A stretch of DNA of 64,000 bases from Notospermus geniculatus (lineage: Eukaryota > Nemertea > Pilidiophora > Heteronemertea > Lineidae): contig NMRB01000050.1 of assembly GCA_002633025.1 (NCBI GenBank), positions 338,698-402,697 of the forward strand, written 5' to 3'. This document shows, piece after piece, positions 45,459 to 57,127 of the stretch. Made by a program: the position numbers and the translations under genes. Each line of letters starts with the position of its first letter. Positions within the stretch are counted from its first letter, which is position 1. The notes below the pieces were generated by a model that was not told the origin of the DNA, did no database searches, and saw only the letters and a program-made list of their open reading frames with translations.

Positions 45459-46390
45459 GGGGGGTTGCTGATTTACGATTTCATGAGTCATCTTGAGTAC
45501 AGATGTTCTTCCATGTACATCACACTTGGAGCCCACGGCTCCTCTATATTGACAACCAGCAGTAGGCAGTGTAGCTTTCAGCCCCGTGACAAGAGTCAAC
45601 TGCGTGCTGACAATACCCTTTACACACATTTGTGACGAAGGAACAATGCAATTGCTGTAACAAATTACAACATTGAATGTAAAAATTGACCCGGGAGTAT
45701 TCTTTTCCTCATTGACTTTGTTAACTTATGGATTTTAATGAAACGCAATTACGAAATGACCCCATTCTGTCGTCAGCTAACGAAGTTTATATTTGATTCG
45801 AGAAATGTCGATGGCGTATATTACAAGGTGCGATTCAATGTGACACCATCGATTCCCCGTTTGGTAACGATCTTTCCAGAAATTATATTCTTTGGCGTTA
45901 ATTATGGTATGATTGACCGTATCTTTTGTGGCGTGTTAATCATTGGTCAGCTTATTGATTAAGATAATTAGATCATTAATGTGCCAGTCATAACAGTCCG
46001 TTATGACAATAGTACTCTTAGAATAGTACTCCTCTTTGTTCTTAATTAACTTCTTGCCTGTGATGGCCACCCCCTCCAGCAGTTGCCCAGCTGGCCTTTC
46101 CACATTCAGATTTTGCGAAAAAAAACTTTTGGCCAATAGGAGCTGTCAGCGAGTTGACCACTAGGTGTCACTAGGGCCCAATTCAATGCATCTAGCGGAC
46201 CCAGTCATTATCGATCGAGCAGCGATCATAATAGATTTCCTGTACATTTGGTCCGCTAAGACTGTGCTGCCATCTGTTAGCAATATGCGCGGCTGACTGC
46301 TCCTATTGTTTAATGCCCCTCAGGTAGCCATTCTGAAGGGTGGATGTCAAAAAGACACTGGTAAAAAAGGCACCAGTAAAAAGGCACTAC

Positions 46391-46515
46391 AGTGGAACCT
46401 CTCTATTAAGGGAGGAGGTGTCCTGATTGAGAGGTGTCCTAATTACAGAGGTCAAAATGAATACAAATGGCCAGTTTGGGACTGAACTTCGGTGTCCTTA
46501 GTAGAGAGGTGTCCT
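46391..46515. repeat. Dispersed repeat, copy 2 (CAGTGGAACCTCTCTATTAA)
   Basis: It begins cagtggaacctctctattaa, an end motif common in Tc1-like MITEs, and continues gaggtgtcctaattacagag...ttcggtgtccttagtagag. It is homologous to 39610-39700 in reverse. Confidence 0.6.
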
Positions 46516-46675
46516 CCGGCATAATTCTTTGCAAAAACGTCCATTGGCTATTGGTACTCGTAGTCCTTGGCATCCAGATTTGTCCACAAAAATTTTCTCC
46601 TCGCACTTGACAGAAACATACATGTATACCAGAGACTAAATTCTCGTCCCAGACAAGGGGCAAACCTTGACTTAA

Positions 46676-46854
46676 AGCCCTTTTTACACTAGCCTGGTTG
46701 AACCGTGCCAAGCTCTACCGGACCGAGCCCGCTTTGAAATTCAAGCGGGACAGGGGTCGTTTACACTCCCATTTGGTACCAGGACAAGCTGTTGTACAGA
46801 ACTGTGCTTGATCTGGACCAAGCACAGTAAGAATTTTGTAGTGCAAAAGGGGCT
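46676..46854. mobile_element. MITE 'AGCCCTTTTTACACTAGCC', copy 1
   Basis: The left end agccctttttacactag and right end tagtgcaaaaggggct are inverted. The interior has ttgaaattcaagcgggac, ttggtaccaggac and ctggaccaagcac. A reverse-oriented copy lies at 57128-57308. The target duplication is unclear (TAA left, ACA right). Confidence 0.75.
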
Positions 46855-47414
46855 ACAGACAACATGGAGACTCTTGAAGTTAAATTACCATCATGGTGGC
46901 TGGTCTTTTCTTGCTCCCCTCGTTGAAGCAAGAATCTTCTCAACAAATCCACCCATTGCTCATCCTAACGAACTGCGTCATCTCGGTGTCGTCGTAAGAG
47001 ATTCCGCTGCGCATAAATCAATGCTCATTATGCGGCATTCGTTGGTTTAGCGAGGATCTCAATATTATGCGTAGATTAAGTGTAGTTGACTTTATTTTTG
47101 ATTTTTCGACCCAGGGAGTGTTCCGTGTGTTTGTCCACTGGCTGAGAATTCATGTACACAGAAATGTATAAAATTTGCACAATTGGAAAATCGGTTTTGT
47201 CTGCTTGGTTTCCAACTTTTGATATTGTTTCAGGCGAGTTGGTTGATTTCTGTCGCATAATTTCATTAGGATCTACTCCAGAACATATCTTCTGCTGTGT
47301 CTGCAAGCGAGGACCAGGGACTGGTTGAGTTAGGGGGTGGTTGAAATCTGTTTGTGCCGTCCTTCTACCTCTCGGAAAAATAACAGCTTGGCCAACCTTC
47401 TCAACCCCATTGCT

Positions 47415-47537
47415 TATTCCCTGATATCCAAAATAAAGCACAAAGTGTGACACACAAAATGATATGATAAGAAAAGTCGTCTCTGATTTCGCAAATTTTT
47501 GACCCCAACCGGGGTCTTCCTCAGGCACTTTCTAGTA
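47415..47537 (-). repeat. Dispersed hairpin repeat 'GAGGAAGACCCC', copy 3
   Basis: The minus strand reads ctagaaagtgcctgaggaag, gaccccggttggggtc, aaatttgcgaaatcagagac and then tcattttgtgtg...ttggatatc, colinear with 11082-11205. Confidence 0.7.
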
Positions 47538-47539
47538 GA

Positions 47540-49315
47540 GATTCCAGAAAAGACAGAGCTGGATCCCAAAGTATATGACAAGTAAACTGGCCAATTCTGG
47601 AACTAGTTCTGAGAAATGTCTAAGAAAGTAAAATATGTTTCTTGTTTTAAGAGTTGTTGAGAAAAGGAAAGCGTCATCGTGCATTCCTATTTGTTTTGGT
47701 GAAGGTGATTGCTTCTTGTGTTTGTGAGTGCAGAGATCTTGGCTATAATTGGTGAAAAATCCTTGGTTACAATTGATGAAAAATTCATTGGGAAGGTAGT
47801 GATACCGGCCCGTCTCAATCAACAGGTCCATCGTCCAGTGCCCCCACAGTGGCACCACATGTTGGACGAAACGTGTACCAGAATCTATTCATATTCAGAA
47901 TACCACCACTTGAGCTGTGAGGGGCCAATCCCCATGGCAGAGGCCAGCAAACAATAGGCAAAAAATAACCTTGAATACCATTCAATGGAGAACCACGGTT
48001 CAGCGCTGTAAGAAAAATTACACCAGTGTAGTTGTATTTGAATAAGAATTGGGCTGAATGCTGTTGTGTGAATGTCAGGCAGCTTTGATTTTGTTCAGCA
48101 GAGGGGCCAGCATCCATCAGTCTTCAACCAGACAGCGTGGACAAGAGAACGTGAGCGTGAACGGGACGAGCACATGGTCGGACAGCAGTCGTGTGAACTT
48201 TGAACGTGTGATTTGGATACTTCACGGGACATACTTTACACTATTGTGGATTTAACTTCTGGATAGTCCTAGCAACTTTTGGATTATTTTTGTGACTCAC
48301 TGGAATTATACTTCTTGCAAGAGACACACAAGGATGTTACAAAATCGAGAGGTAGTGGTCCATTTCTGATTCTTTTCGTATTTTGTCTCATCAGCTGGCA
48401 GACCTTCTGATGCATTTTGTACCATCATGGGTTATGTATCCTTCCAGTAATGTGGCTAGCAGTAGTCTTTCAATCATTCTGAAAACATTGGACAAACTTT
48501 TGGAAAAATGTCTAAAGTTTAGGGCCTAACTTTTCTTTACCACTCTTTTAAACTTCTGTTATTCACAGCTTCTTTTCTTGTACTTGAATGTGGGGTTCAT
48601 GGGGTGTTGCTGGCATAAACTTTCAGTACCGGTATTCAAAGATTACCAAAGGTCTCTCAAAAGGAAAATCGTTTGATCAACCAAACCTCCTCTTGTTTCC
48701 ACGTTTTGGTAGAGGTAGTCAGAGAAGGACATGTTGAACACCATCCTGAGATTTCAGCACTAATCTGGCAAAGGTTGCACTTGTTGAATAAGACAGTTTT
48801 TAAGGCCCAAAAAATCACTTTTCTGCAGTCACAGAATTTCAAGATGTGAAAAGCTGCTGTGGGTAGAGAGCCAGCCAATCTTAAAATTTGACCTGTTGCA
48901 CTGAATCAACAGTCCAACGGACATTTTCCAACATTATCATGAAAAATGTTTGGATAATTTGATAAAGTTATCAGAGTTAACCCATCAGCCAAATGTTTCA
49001 CCTTGCTCAAATCTTGGTGGAATTGTCAGTATAATTCCTCCACGCTCAAACCTTCACCAACCATCTACATGCAGACATGGGTCCCTCTCTTATCCAATCA
49101 AAGTCCTTGCATGGTCCACTACCCATGAAGCTGTCTCTTGGATAAGTCCATAAAATAGAAAAGAACAGTTCAACCTGACTTGACAGAAGAATTAAGTACA
49201 AAGGTTTCTAAAATGGTGTGTTGCTCTTGGCCAAGCTGTAAGATGGGGCGATGCTCAATTCATGTCAAGCTGCCAAGGACCAGACATTGTGTATATTGTG
49301 TGTACTGCACACATT
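47540..49315. other. No gene recognised
   Basis: Mostly repeat-free sequence with short frames. A GC-richer patch at 48100-48260 could be transcribed, but I cannot place splice sites. Confidence 0.4.
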
Positions 49316-49411
49316 ATTATTCTCAGCTCTTTTTAAGGTGAAATCCCCGTACAAAAAGGGTTGCCCAGATTTTGGAGTGGAACAAAAGAGCTGTGAGCTA
49401 AGAATAAGCTT
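49316..49411. mobile_element. Small MITE 'TTATTCTCAGCTCTTTT'
   Basis: ttattctcagctctttt is mirrored by aaaagagctgtgagctaagaataa around a short loop containing ccccgtacaaaaaggg. It is probably a compact hairpin MITE. Confidence 0.65.
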
Positions 49412-49810
49412 TTTATTGGTGTGAATGGGTTTCTAAGAATGGGGAAAAAGTTTGTGAGCGCCGAGGAATGAAGTAGAGTGGGGAGCAGTCTTCAAATATT
49501 GCCCCAGAAAATATTGCCGAACCATTGCTACACTGGAACTTCATTTGCTGTCAACTTTCCTTTTGCATGAAAGCAGTTTATTTGTTTCCCTCTGTTTGAT
49601 TGAGTAACACAGACAGTTGTCTGCCAGTGTATTTGGACAAATGTCTGATAGTGTAGACGGGCAAATGTGGTCAGGATATTTTAGGGTTATTTTCCACTTC
49701 TCCACTTGTTTTCTTTCTTGTATCCCAAGTTCACTATTCCTTGTGGTACTGCAGTAGTCTACATCATGTTGTTATTCCATGCCTCTCAGTTATCAAATAA
49801 TCTTGTCCTG

Positions 49811-49995
49811 CCCCCTGGTGGTGAAACACTGTACTTTTGGTGTTCCCCAAATATATGGTCCAACATTCTTCTTGGATGAAAATCATTGGTTTGTAAATTG
49901 GCACTTTACAATCATTCATTTTCTTGGTTTGATGGTCAGTTTAGAGATGATAGGCCACCTTTAAATAAATACACCTGCAGTGACCCCTGGTGGCA
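49811..49995. promoter_or_regulatory. Two CTCF-like core motifs
   Basis: CCCCCTGGTGG (49811-49821) and CCCCTGGTGGCA (49984-49995) match the core of the bilaterian CTCF recognition sequence in the same orientation. These are sequence matches only; short motifs of this kind can occur by chance. Confidence 0.3.
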
Positions 49996-50673
49996 AGAAT
50001 CCTTACAACTTGTGAGTGTTTACTATGCCAAGGGAAATATCCCAAAGCAGCAGGGGCTGAACTCCCCCACTGCTGCTGGTCAGTTTCTCAAGTTAGCAAC
50101 AACAATTTCTACAGGTATGCAGTTGTTACATAAGGTGGAACTGGTCTGCATCTTACCTGGCCTGGTACACACAGGTACTGCATTAACTCTTAAGTCTATT
50201 TCATCCCAGCTGTTTGATTTACCTGTATACTGTTTCTCCTAAACTATATAATGTCATATGTGAGGAATCTCGTCAACTAAGCCTGGAATGACTGCACTTT
50301 AAACTGACCAGTCTGCAGTTGATTACGGAAGCTGTGCATTTGAGAAATGGTACTGATGGAGTTAGGATCCTGGCTTCTTGGACTAAAAGGCTGTTCTTTT
50401 TCCAACCAGAATTTCTTTGTGTGTGTATTTCAGTGTGTTTTCCTGTTAGGAATCTCTTGGATAGCACTAACTCAGGTTTTCTAGTTCCTCCAGTCTGTGA
50501 TTTTGTGGATAACTGATGGATACTTCGACATTTACTGAGATCAACATGTTCCTTTGTGTTCATGGCAAAATTATTCTGTAGGTATTGCTGATTTCAGGCT
50601 TCTAAAACCATAACCGTGTGTCCACTTTGTGCAATGTACTAGGCCACTTTCTCCTTCCTTCTGTCAACTGTTA

Positions 50674-51037
50674 GTCCATGAGCCAGACCCCAAATTTTGC
50701 AGTTTGAGTATCAATTTAGAGAACAGATCCAACATGGATTTTTGGTCAGTCTGATGTCTGAGGACTGTAAAATCATGTGAAGGACATTTTAATTCAGTAG
50801 CTTTATACCCCTAATTAAGATTAAGATTCTTAAAATCATTCATTGGAATTCCATTGCAATACTTGTACAGACTTGTATTACAAATTCAGGTGTCCATATA
50901 CAGATAACTTTTTTCTCGCCGGTTTTAGACCCTATAAATGTATTACCAGTAGATAGAAATATGGCACCTCTCAGTCTGGTAGGCCTCTTGGATCTGTTCG
51001 ACTAAATTGGTACTCAAAATGGGTCTGGCTCATGGAC
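50674..51037. mobile_element. Foldback, 364 bp, TA duplication
   Basis: GTCCATGAGCCAGACCC and its reverse complement form the ends, flanked by TA (50672-50673 and 51038-51039). The arms continue with ttgagtatcaattta / taaattggtactcaa and cagatccaa / ttggatctg. Tc1/mariner affiliation is inferred from TA only. Confidence 0.8.
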
Positions 51038-51675
51038 TATAGAAAGCAAAATGAGGTATTGTCATGATTAGTGATTATGGGGTTAACAATGCAAAAAGTC
51101 TTAGATTTCAAATCACAATTGTGGTGTTAACACAATTTGTTATTTGGATTGTGTAAAAACACGGAACTAATTTCAGTTCACAAAAACCTTAGAACTTCAT
51201 CATTCTCTACATTAAACAAAAAGTAATAAGCAACGTTATATCACATTTTGTGAGTGTGAATGAGGGGGTTAACATGTTATTTGGTGTGCGCAAAATGTCT
51301 GAAATGATTTCAGTTCACGCCATTCATTATTCAGGAATACTTCACCTTCTCTAAAGGTCTTTCTTTTGTTTGAAGTTTTTCCTCTTCATTCCTTTATAAT
51401 TACCATGAGATGGATTTTTTTTACTTTTGGACCATTGTAATGTCAAGTGGTCCATTTGTGTGTATTATACTGTATCATTTCTCTGTACTGTGTGTATATT
51501 TGAATTCAAGGACTATTCCAGGTACTTTGACAGAGTGGTGAAATTCTGACAGTTTGAGAACTTGTTTGAGACATGGGTACTTGATGTAAAGAGGGCAACT
51601 TGTGTCCGAAATATTGTGTGTTTTGGACATGGCAGATTCCTTTTACAGCGACAGTTCCCATTTTGAGTGTACTAG

Positions 51676-51843
51676 CTAGCGCTGATCCAGGGGAGCACGT
51701 GCCCCCCCTTTTGGCCAACAAATCTGTTAAAAATCGACTGTGAAATTCTGAAATTTGGAGCAAATCTTTGAAATTCACAGCAGATTTAAATGTTTAGTAA
51801 CACAGGGTGCCCCTTCTTTTCCCAAATCCTGGATCCGCCCCTG
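51676..51843. mobile_element. hAT-like MITE, copy 3
   Basis: The right end ggatccgcccctg and a mutated left end gctgatccaggggag bound the family core tgaaattctgaaatttgg-agcaaatc. ACTAG on both sides (51671-51675 and 51844-51848) gives a second 5-bp target duplication for this family, consistent with AAAGT at 5874. Confidence 0.8.
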
Positions 51844-52861
51844 ACTAGGACCAAACTGGCCAATGCAGTAGGCCTACATATAGGCCCACAGGATCAGTAT
51901 TGAACTGCAACTGAATGAGTTTTCTTTCTTAGAGAGATTTGTTCAGTCCCAGGCACTGAGTATTACAGAATATGCAAAATGAATCCCCTGGCACCCCAGG
52001 AATAAGGTTTTAACCTGGCTCTCCTCTGGAGCCAACTGAAGTGGAATTGGAACCCGGGACTAAATAAATTGTCTTATTTGATTGGTCACCTGTGTGGAAG
52101 ATTGTTTGGGGATTTGGCAGCATGGGTTGTAGGTTAGGGGGTCAAGTCTTCTTTGTTCAAGGAGTTTGGGGCACACCATGATCCTTCACTTAGACAGGGA
52201 CAAGTTGGGGGGGGGGGATAATTACCTGAAAACCAATTTGATTTCTAAGAATTTAGGCCTACAAGAAGATATTGGGGATGTTTATCCCATCAAATTTACT
52301 TCATTGTGTTGTAATGACCATAAAATGGAATGAAAATGAACCTCTTCTGGTGTCCCTGATTGTCAATTAGCCTTTGGCCAATTTTGAACCTTGCTGTAGG
52401 GTGTTGTTCTAATGCCGCCGTCTCCCCAAAAGCCATTACATTACCCAACATAAAGTTGTCCTGGAGCTATATGAGGCTCCAGAAGGTCAGTCAACCATGT
52501 CTCCTCTGGAACTTATGCCAATGATTCGTCCAGATTTTGATGAATGAGACGAGAAGTCCGAGGGACAAGTAAATTGCTGTACACATATCTTTCACCATGT
52601 GGCAAATTCTACAGCCAATGTACTGACCTCTGCTCCACCCCACCCACGCACTTGATGAAGTTTTGTTGGCCCACAATGAAGTAACGTGGTGTAAAAGCAA
52701 CGCTGATTCATGATTTCTCTGAAAAAGATTTGTTCAAGTCTGTTGGATGTTCAAGCGTTTTCAGCTCCACCCACACCTTCATTGCGTTTCTGTGTCACCT
52801 TCAAATAACAGTGACAATCGGGACGACGGATATGTGTGGTGAATTTGACCTGAAAAATTAG

Positions 52862-52932
52862 ACTACGATGATTCCCTGGTGCCCTCCTGGAAAGTTATAC
52901 GATGATTCCCTGTAGCCCTCCTGGAAAGTTAG
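52862..52932. repeat. Direct repeat, about 34 bp x2
   Basis: acgatgattccctg-t-gccctcctggaaagtta occurs twice in tandem. Confidence 0.8.
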
Positions 52933-53607
52933 CCTCATCGCTGCCTTAGCAAAACTTCTGACTTTGTGTGGCATACTCGTGGTTTTTATGCTGACATCTC
53001 GTTTACTCCTGAGCAGCTGTTGAAACCCGTGGTGTACACAACCGTTACAATTGCCGTAAAAATTCTGTTACAAGTTAGAGACAGATGCGTAAAACACTCA
53101 CGCCCCATGGGAGATCGTACACTTTGTTCGGTTTTTGCCAACGACTTTGTACGAAAAAGAACCAAAGTTGTACAGATTTCCCCATCTTTATGTACTGATT
53201 GCCTTTTTCAAATAGGACTGGATGGTGTTTTAACTGCCAACAAGATAAAGCTATCATCGTGGATAACTGGAGTAGCCTGTGAATCTCTAATTATCAGGCT
53301 TTCAGTAGCGTGCGTTCCTAGCCAGCCTTCTCTAGACAACTGGACTCCTGGGTCTACTACTCTTGGAGTAAATAACTACTCTAGTTTATCCATATCTTCA
53401 ATTTTACCTGGCATTTCACGAATACCTGGAAGTGAAGTATCAATATGCCGTTTGACGGTGTTTAACGAGAATGTTTTTGGGACTAGTTGAGGTCAAGATG
53501 ATTGGTGAAGTTTTCTGAACATATGGTCTAAAGGACCTGTTTGTTACATATCTTCACCGTCAAAGACATTCGTCCATCTCGTTCTCAGTTCTTACGATAC
53601 CTCTACC

Positions 53608-54229
53608 NNNNNNNNNNNNNNNNNNNNNNNNNNNNNNNNNNNNNNNNNNNNNNNNNNNNNNNNNNNNNNNNNNNNNNNNNNNNNNNNNNNNNNNNNNNNN
53701 NNNNNNNNNNNNNNNNNNNNNNNNNNNNNNNNNNNNNNNNNNNNNNNNNNNNNNNNNNNNNNNNNNNNNNNNNNNNNNNNNNNNNNNNNNNNNNNNNNNN
53801 NNNNNNNNNNNNNNNNNNNNNNNNNNNNNNNNNNNNNNNNNNNNNNNNNNNNNNNNNNNNNNNNNNNNNNNNNNNNNNNNNNNNNNNNNNNNNNNNNNNN
53901 NNNNNNNNNNNNNNNNNNNNNNNNNNNNNNNNNNNNNNNNNNNNNNNNNNNNNNNNNNNNNNNNNNNNNNNNNNNNNNNNNNNNNNNNNNNNNNNNNNNN
54001 NNNNNNNNNNNNNNNNNNNNNNNNNNNNNNNNNNNNNNNNNNNNNNNNNNNNNNNNNNNNNNNNNNNNNNNNNNNNNNNNNNNNNNNNNNNNNNNNNNNN
54101 NNNNNNNNNNNNNNNNNNNNNNNNNNNNNNNNNNNNNNNNNNNNNNNNNNNNNNNNNNNNNNNNNNNNNNNNNNNNNNNNNNNNNNNNNNNNNNNNNNNN
54201 NNNNNNNNNNNNNNNNNNNNNNNNNNNNN
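53608..54229. other. Assembly gap (622 N)
   Basis: An uninterrupted run of N. Apparent frames through it are meaningless. Nothing pairs across its borders. Confidence 1.
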
Positions 54230-54583
54230 AAATGATGGATTTGTTCCAAGTTGGGTGAAATTTTATGGCAGTTGCAGCTAATCCCGGAAATTATTTCAGT
54301 AATTACACAACTTCCTTGGTTTTAAAATTCTGTCTGCAGCAGCTGACTCGAGTTTTTGAAATGTCTTAAAAACAAACTTCTGACTATTTTACCTGATCCA
54401 GAGTTTGGTCTGTTTACCTGGTGTGATTCTGAGTAATGATGCAGTTGCAGACATTGTAAAGTGATTTTAATTTTATGCTTCATTTCCTCCAGTTATCTTC
54501 ACTTGGTGATTTTGTTCTGGGACAATTCCAGCCATGTCCAGCCTTCTATTATTCTAGTTCGGCAAGTCTTTCTGATGCTCTAA

Positions 54584-54937
54584 AGCCCAGTTCACAGGCC
54601 TTTCCGTTTGACGGGCGCGAAAATGTGCATGCGCCTTGCAAACAATAGAATTTCTATTGTTTGCGAGGCGCATGCACATTTTAGCACCCGTCAAACGGAA
54701 AGGCCTGAGTTCATACTTCGACGCGCGACCATCGGCAGTGACAGACGCGCGATCTTGCGTTCGACGCTGACCCCATCGCGCGATTTGGTCAGCGTCCGAT
54801 CGCGAGACTGTAATTACTTGAGTCATGTCATAATGCGTCGTCGTCACTGAAGTGTGAATCAACTCCGCCAAGTCGGCGTCCAGATTTTGATCGCGTGTCG
54901 GACGCCGATGGTCGCGCGTCGAAGTATGAACTAGGCT
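54584..54937. mobile_element. Outer MITE, TAA duplication, interrupted
   Basis: The ends agcccagttca and tgaactaggct are inverted and flanked by TAA (54581-54583 and 54938-54940). The left arm resumes after the insertion with ttcatacttcgacgcgcgac, mirrored on the right by gtcgcgcgtcgaagtatgaa. The middle is CpG-rich with repeated cgcgcga and ggacgc words. The element is split 11 bp from its left end by the MITE at 54595-54707. Confidence 0.9.
54595..54707. mobile_element. Inserted palindromic MITE, 113 bp, AGTTCA duplication
   Basis: CAGGCCTTTCCGTTTGACGG begins and its reverse complement ends the element. The two arms are nearly perfect over about 54 bp, with the centre caatagaatttctattg. 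AGTTCA occurs on both sides (54589-54594 and 54708-54713). Removing the insert and one AGTTCA restores the arm of the outer MITE, showing the order of events. Confidence 0.92.
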
Positions 54938-55483
54938 TAAGTCAAAGCGCTTGGTTGTGAGAGGTTACTAAGCATTACGAAAGAATGCATTAGACTGAAA
55001 TTGCTGGCCTCTGAATCACACGCAATTTCTAAACTAAAACCTTTTAGCCATGTTGGAATAGTGAAATCGTTTCTACTTTATCAATAAATCACTCGATCAA
55101 AAAAGTGTGTTGTTACTTTCACATCTCGAGGAAATATACAGTAGGCTTTGACAGGGCTGAGTAATGGGAAGTACAAGTTTCCCAAGGAAAAAACATTGAG
55201 GGTGAATCAGTGTAGTTCATTTTAGACCCGGTATTCCTATATATTTTGTTGTCTGAATCGTGATGGATGTGTTTTTTTGGTCGGAGCTTGTATAGTTACT
55301 TAGGAAAGAACAAGCTGTTGATGGCAATGTTGTAGCAGAGTGAAGGAAGATGTCAGTTTTAGGATTGACGGTCGCAAGTTGATGTCAGTGGTTCATGTAG
55401 GCCCAGAGTAATCAATTGCTCCGTGTCTTCAGAGTGATGTCATATCCTGCGATATCTTTGATGACTTCATGAAAAACACACAC

Positions 55484-55889
55484 TACCTCCCTCTCCTCTC
55501 CTCTCTCCTTTCTTTCTCTTTCTCTCCTTCTCTTTCCTTCTCTCTTTCCTCTCCTTCTCTCTCTCTTCTTTCTTTCTCTCTCTCGCTGTCCCCGTCTCTC
55601 CTTCTCTCTCTCCCTTTCCTCTCTCTCCCTCTCTCTCTCTCTCCGTCTCCTTCTCTCTCTCTTCTTTCTTTCTCTCTCGCTATCCCCGTCTCTCCTTCTC
55701 TCTCACCCTTTCCTCTCTCTCTCCCTCTCTCTCTCCTCTNTGTCTCCCTTTCCTCTCTCTCCCTCTCTCTCTCTCTCCTCTCTCTCCCTCTCCTTCTCTC
55801 TCTCTTTCTTTCTCTCTCGCTATCCCCGTCTCTCCTTCTCTCTCCCTCTCCTTCACTCTCCCTCTCCTCCTCTCTCTCCCTCTCCCCTT
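55484..55889. repeat. Polypyrimidine (TC)n tract, about 406 bp
   Basis: Almost pure C/T on the plus strand. Within it, a longer unit containing tctctcgctatccccgtctc recurs three times (about 55582, 55674 and 55815). One N at 55740. Such tracts can adopt triplex DNA. The open frame rich in Ser/Leu across it is an artefact. Confidence 0.95.
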
Positions 55890-57127
55890 CTGTGGGAACA
55901 TTTTTCCCAATAAAGTAGCCATGAATTTAGTGCCCAGAGTTGCTTACATCGTAAATTTGGCTGTTCGACTCTCTCAAGTATTTACCCAGTTATTTCAAGT
56001 TTCAAACTGTAGTGCGCTTGTTGTACTACTAGGTAAATATAACCCAGAATTGGAGAATTTACGGACTTGACTCACTCGATGTTGCATTGTTGTCATCAGA
56101 TTTCCTGCGATGCAAGCATTCCGTCACACTTTGTCCCGATCACATTGTTATGGCTGCTAATTTTCTGGTCGATGGTTCATTTCATTTTCATAGGAGAATC
56201 GAGATTTCGTAATTCGATAAATTTAGCCCCTCGTTTGAGTTTCACTGTTGGTTACGAATACCAATTTGCTGATCTTTGTCCATGCAGCATTTTAGGATCT
56301 TCATTGCACCTTGGGTCTTCTAAAAGCGTTGGTGGCCGATCAAGTGTCGTTGAGAACTTTGGTTTGAGTTCGATGTACAGATCTTCAATGCAGTGCCCAG
56401 TAACCTTCACAAAGCCTTCATCCCTTCACTCTAAATCCACTGTGTTCGCTCCTCATAAACAAGTCGAAGATACCTGTATGGTGTCTTTTACTTCAGTTCG
56501 TGATATCCAGTAAGCAAACTTCAGGATTGACAGGTTCTATGGTGGCTTGTGAAGATGCCTGTTGATGGGCACGGCATTTCTCTCCTTGACTTGGCGTCAT
56601 CGCACCCAAAGTGCCTGTGGAGAACACTGATCATCCATTTTCCACATCACGTCATCCTCTTCACTTTTTCCACTTGTGTCATTTTCTTCGAAGACGTCCA
56701 GATCCTGAAATATGGGAAAATACGAAAAAATTAGTGTCTTCGACCGTGTGACACGTGTGGCCTCGACTGGTTCAGTGAAATGTCCTGGTGAAACTTTTTC
56801 TTCAGGCAGCCATTTTCTATTAAAATCACAATTTCATTTCAACTTGAATCGAAAATCACGTACGAAATGTACAACTCTCTACTGGATGGGGTAGTTCTCA
56901 TCTCCTGGAGTTGAACCTGACAGACCATGTCTCATTAAATGGAGAGAACAATACAAGAACGTGTTGTTCTATTGTGAAGTCAATTGCTGTTTCTTATGGG
57001 ACTTCATTTAGGAAATTATGGTACAAATTATAGGCCAAAAGTGTACATTTAAAACTGCTTGAACGTGTTTAGCTGTTGGCTACCAGAACCGAAATCGCTG
57101 AACTAGTACAGACCATGTTGTCTACAT
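55890..57127. other. Upstream region of the secreted-protein gene; nothing defined
   Basis: A 148-codon frame at 56067-56513 has no recognisable domain and no splice sites. If the exon at 57411 is the second exon, a 5' non-coding exon and promoter should lie here or further left, but I cannot pick them. Confidence 0.35.

Noticed and set aside
47076-47528. 150-codon minus-strand frame beginning MPEEDPGWG
   Set aside because: Starts in the dispersed hairpin repeat; a similar start occurs at the 11.1-kb copy and then diverges, so it is a repeat-derived frame.
53541-54281. Two frames of over 220 codons
   Set aside because: They consist of N from the assembly gap.
55469-55918. 149-codon Ser/Leu/Pro-rich frame and its opposite Arg/Glu-rich frame
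   Set aside because: Simple translation of the (TC)n tract, including an N.
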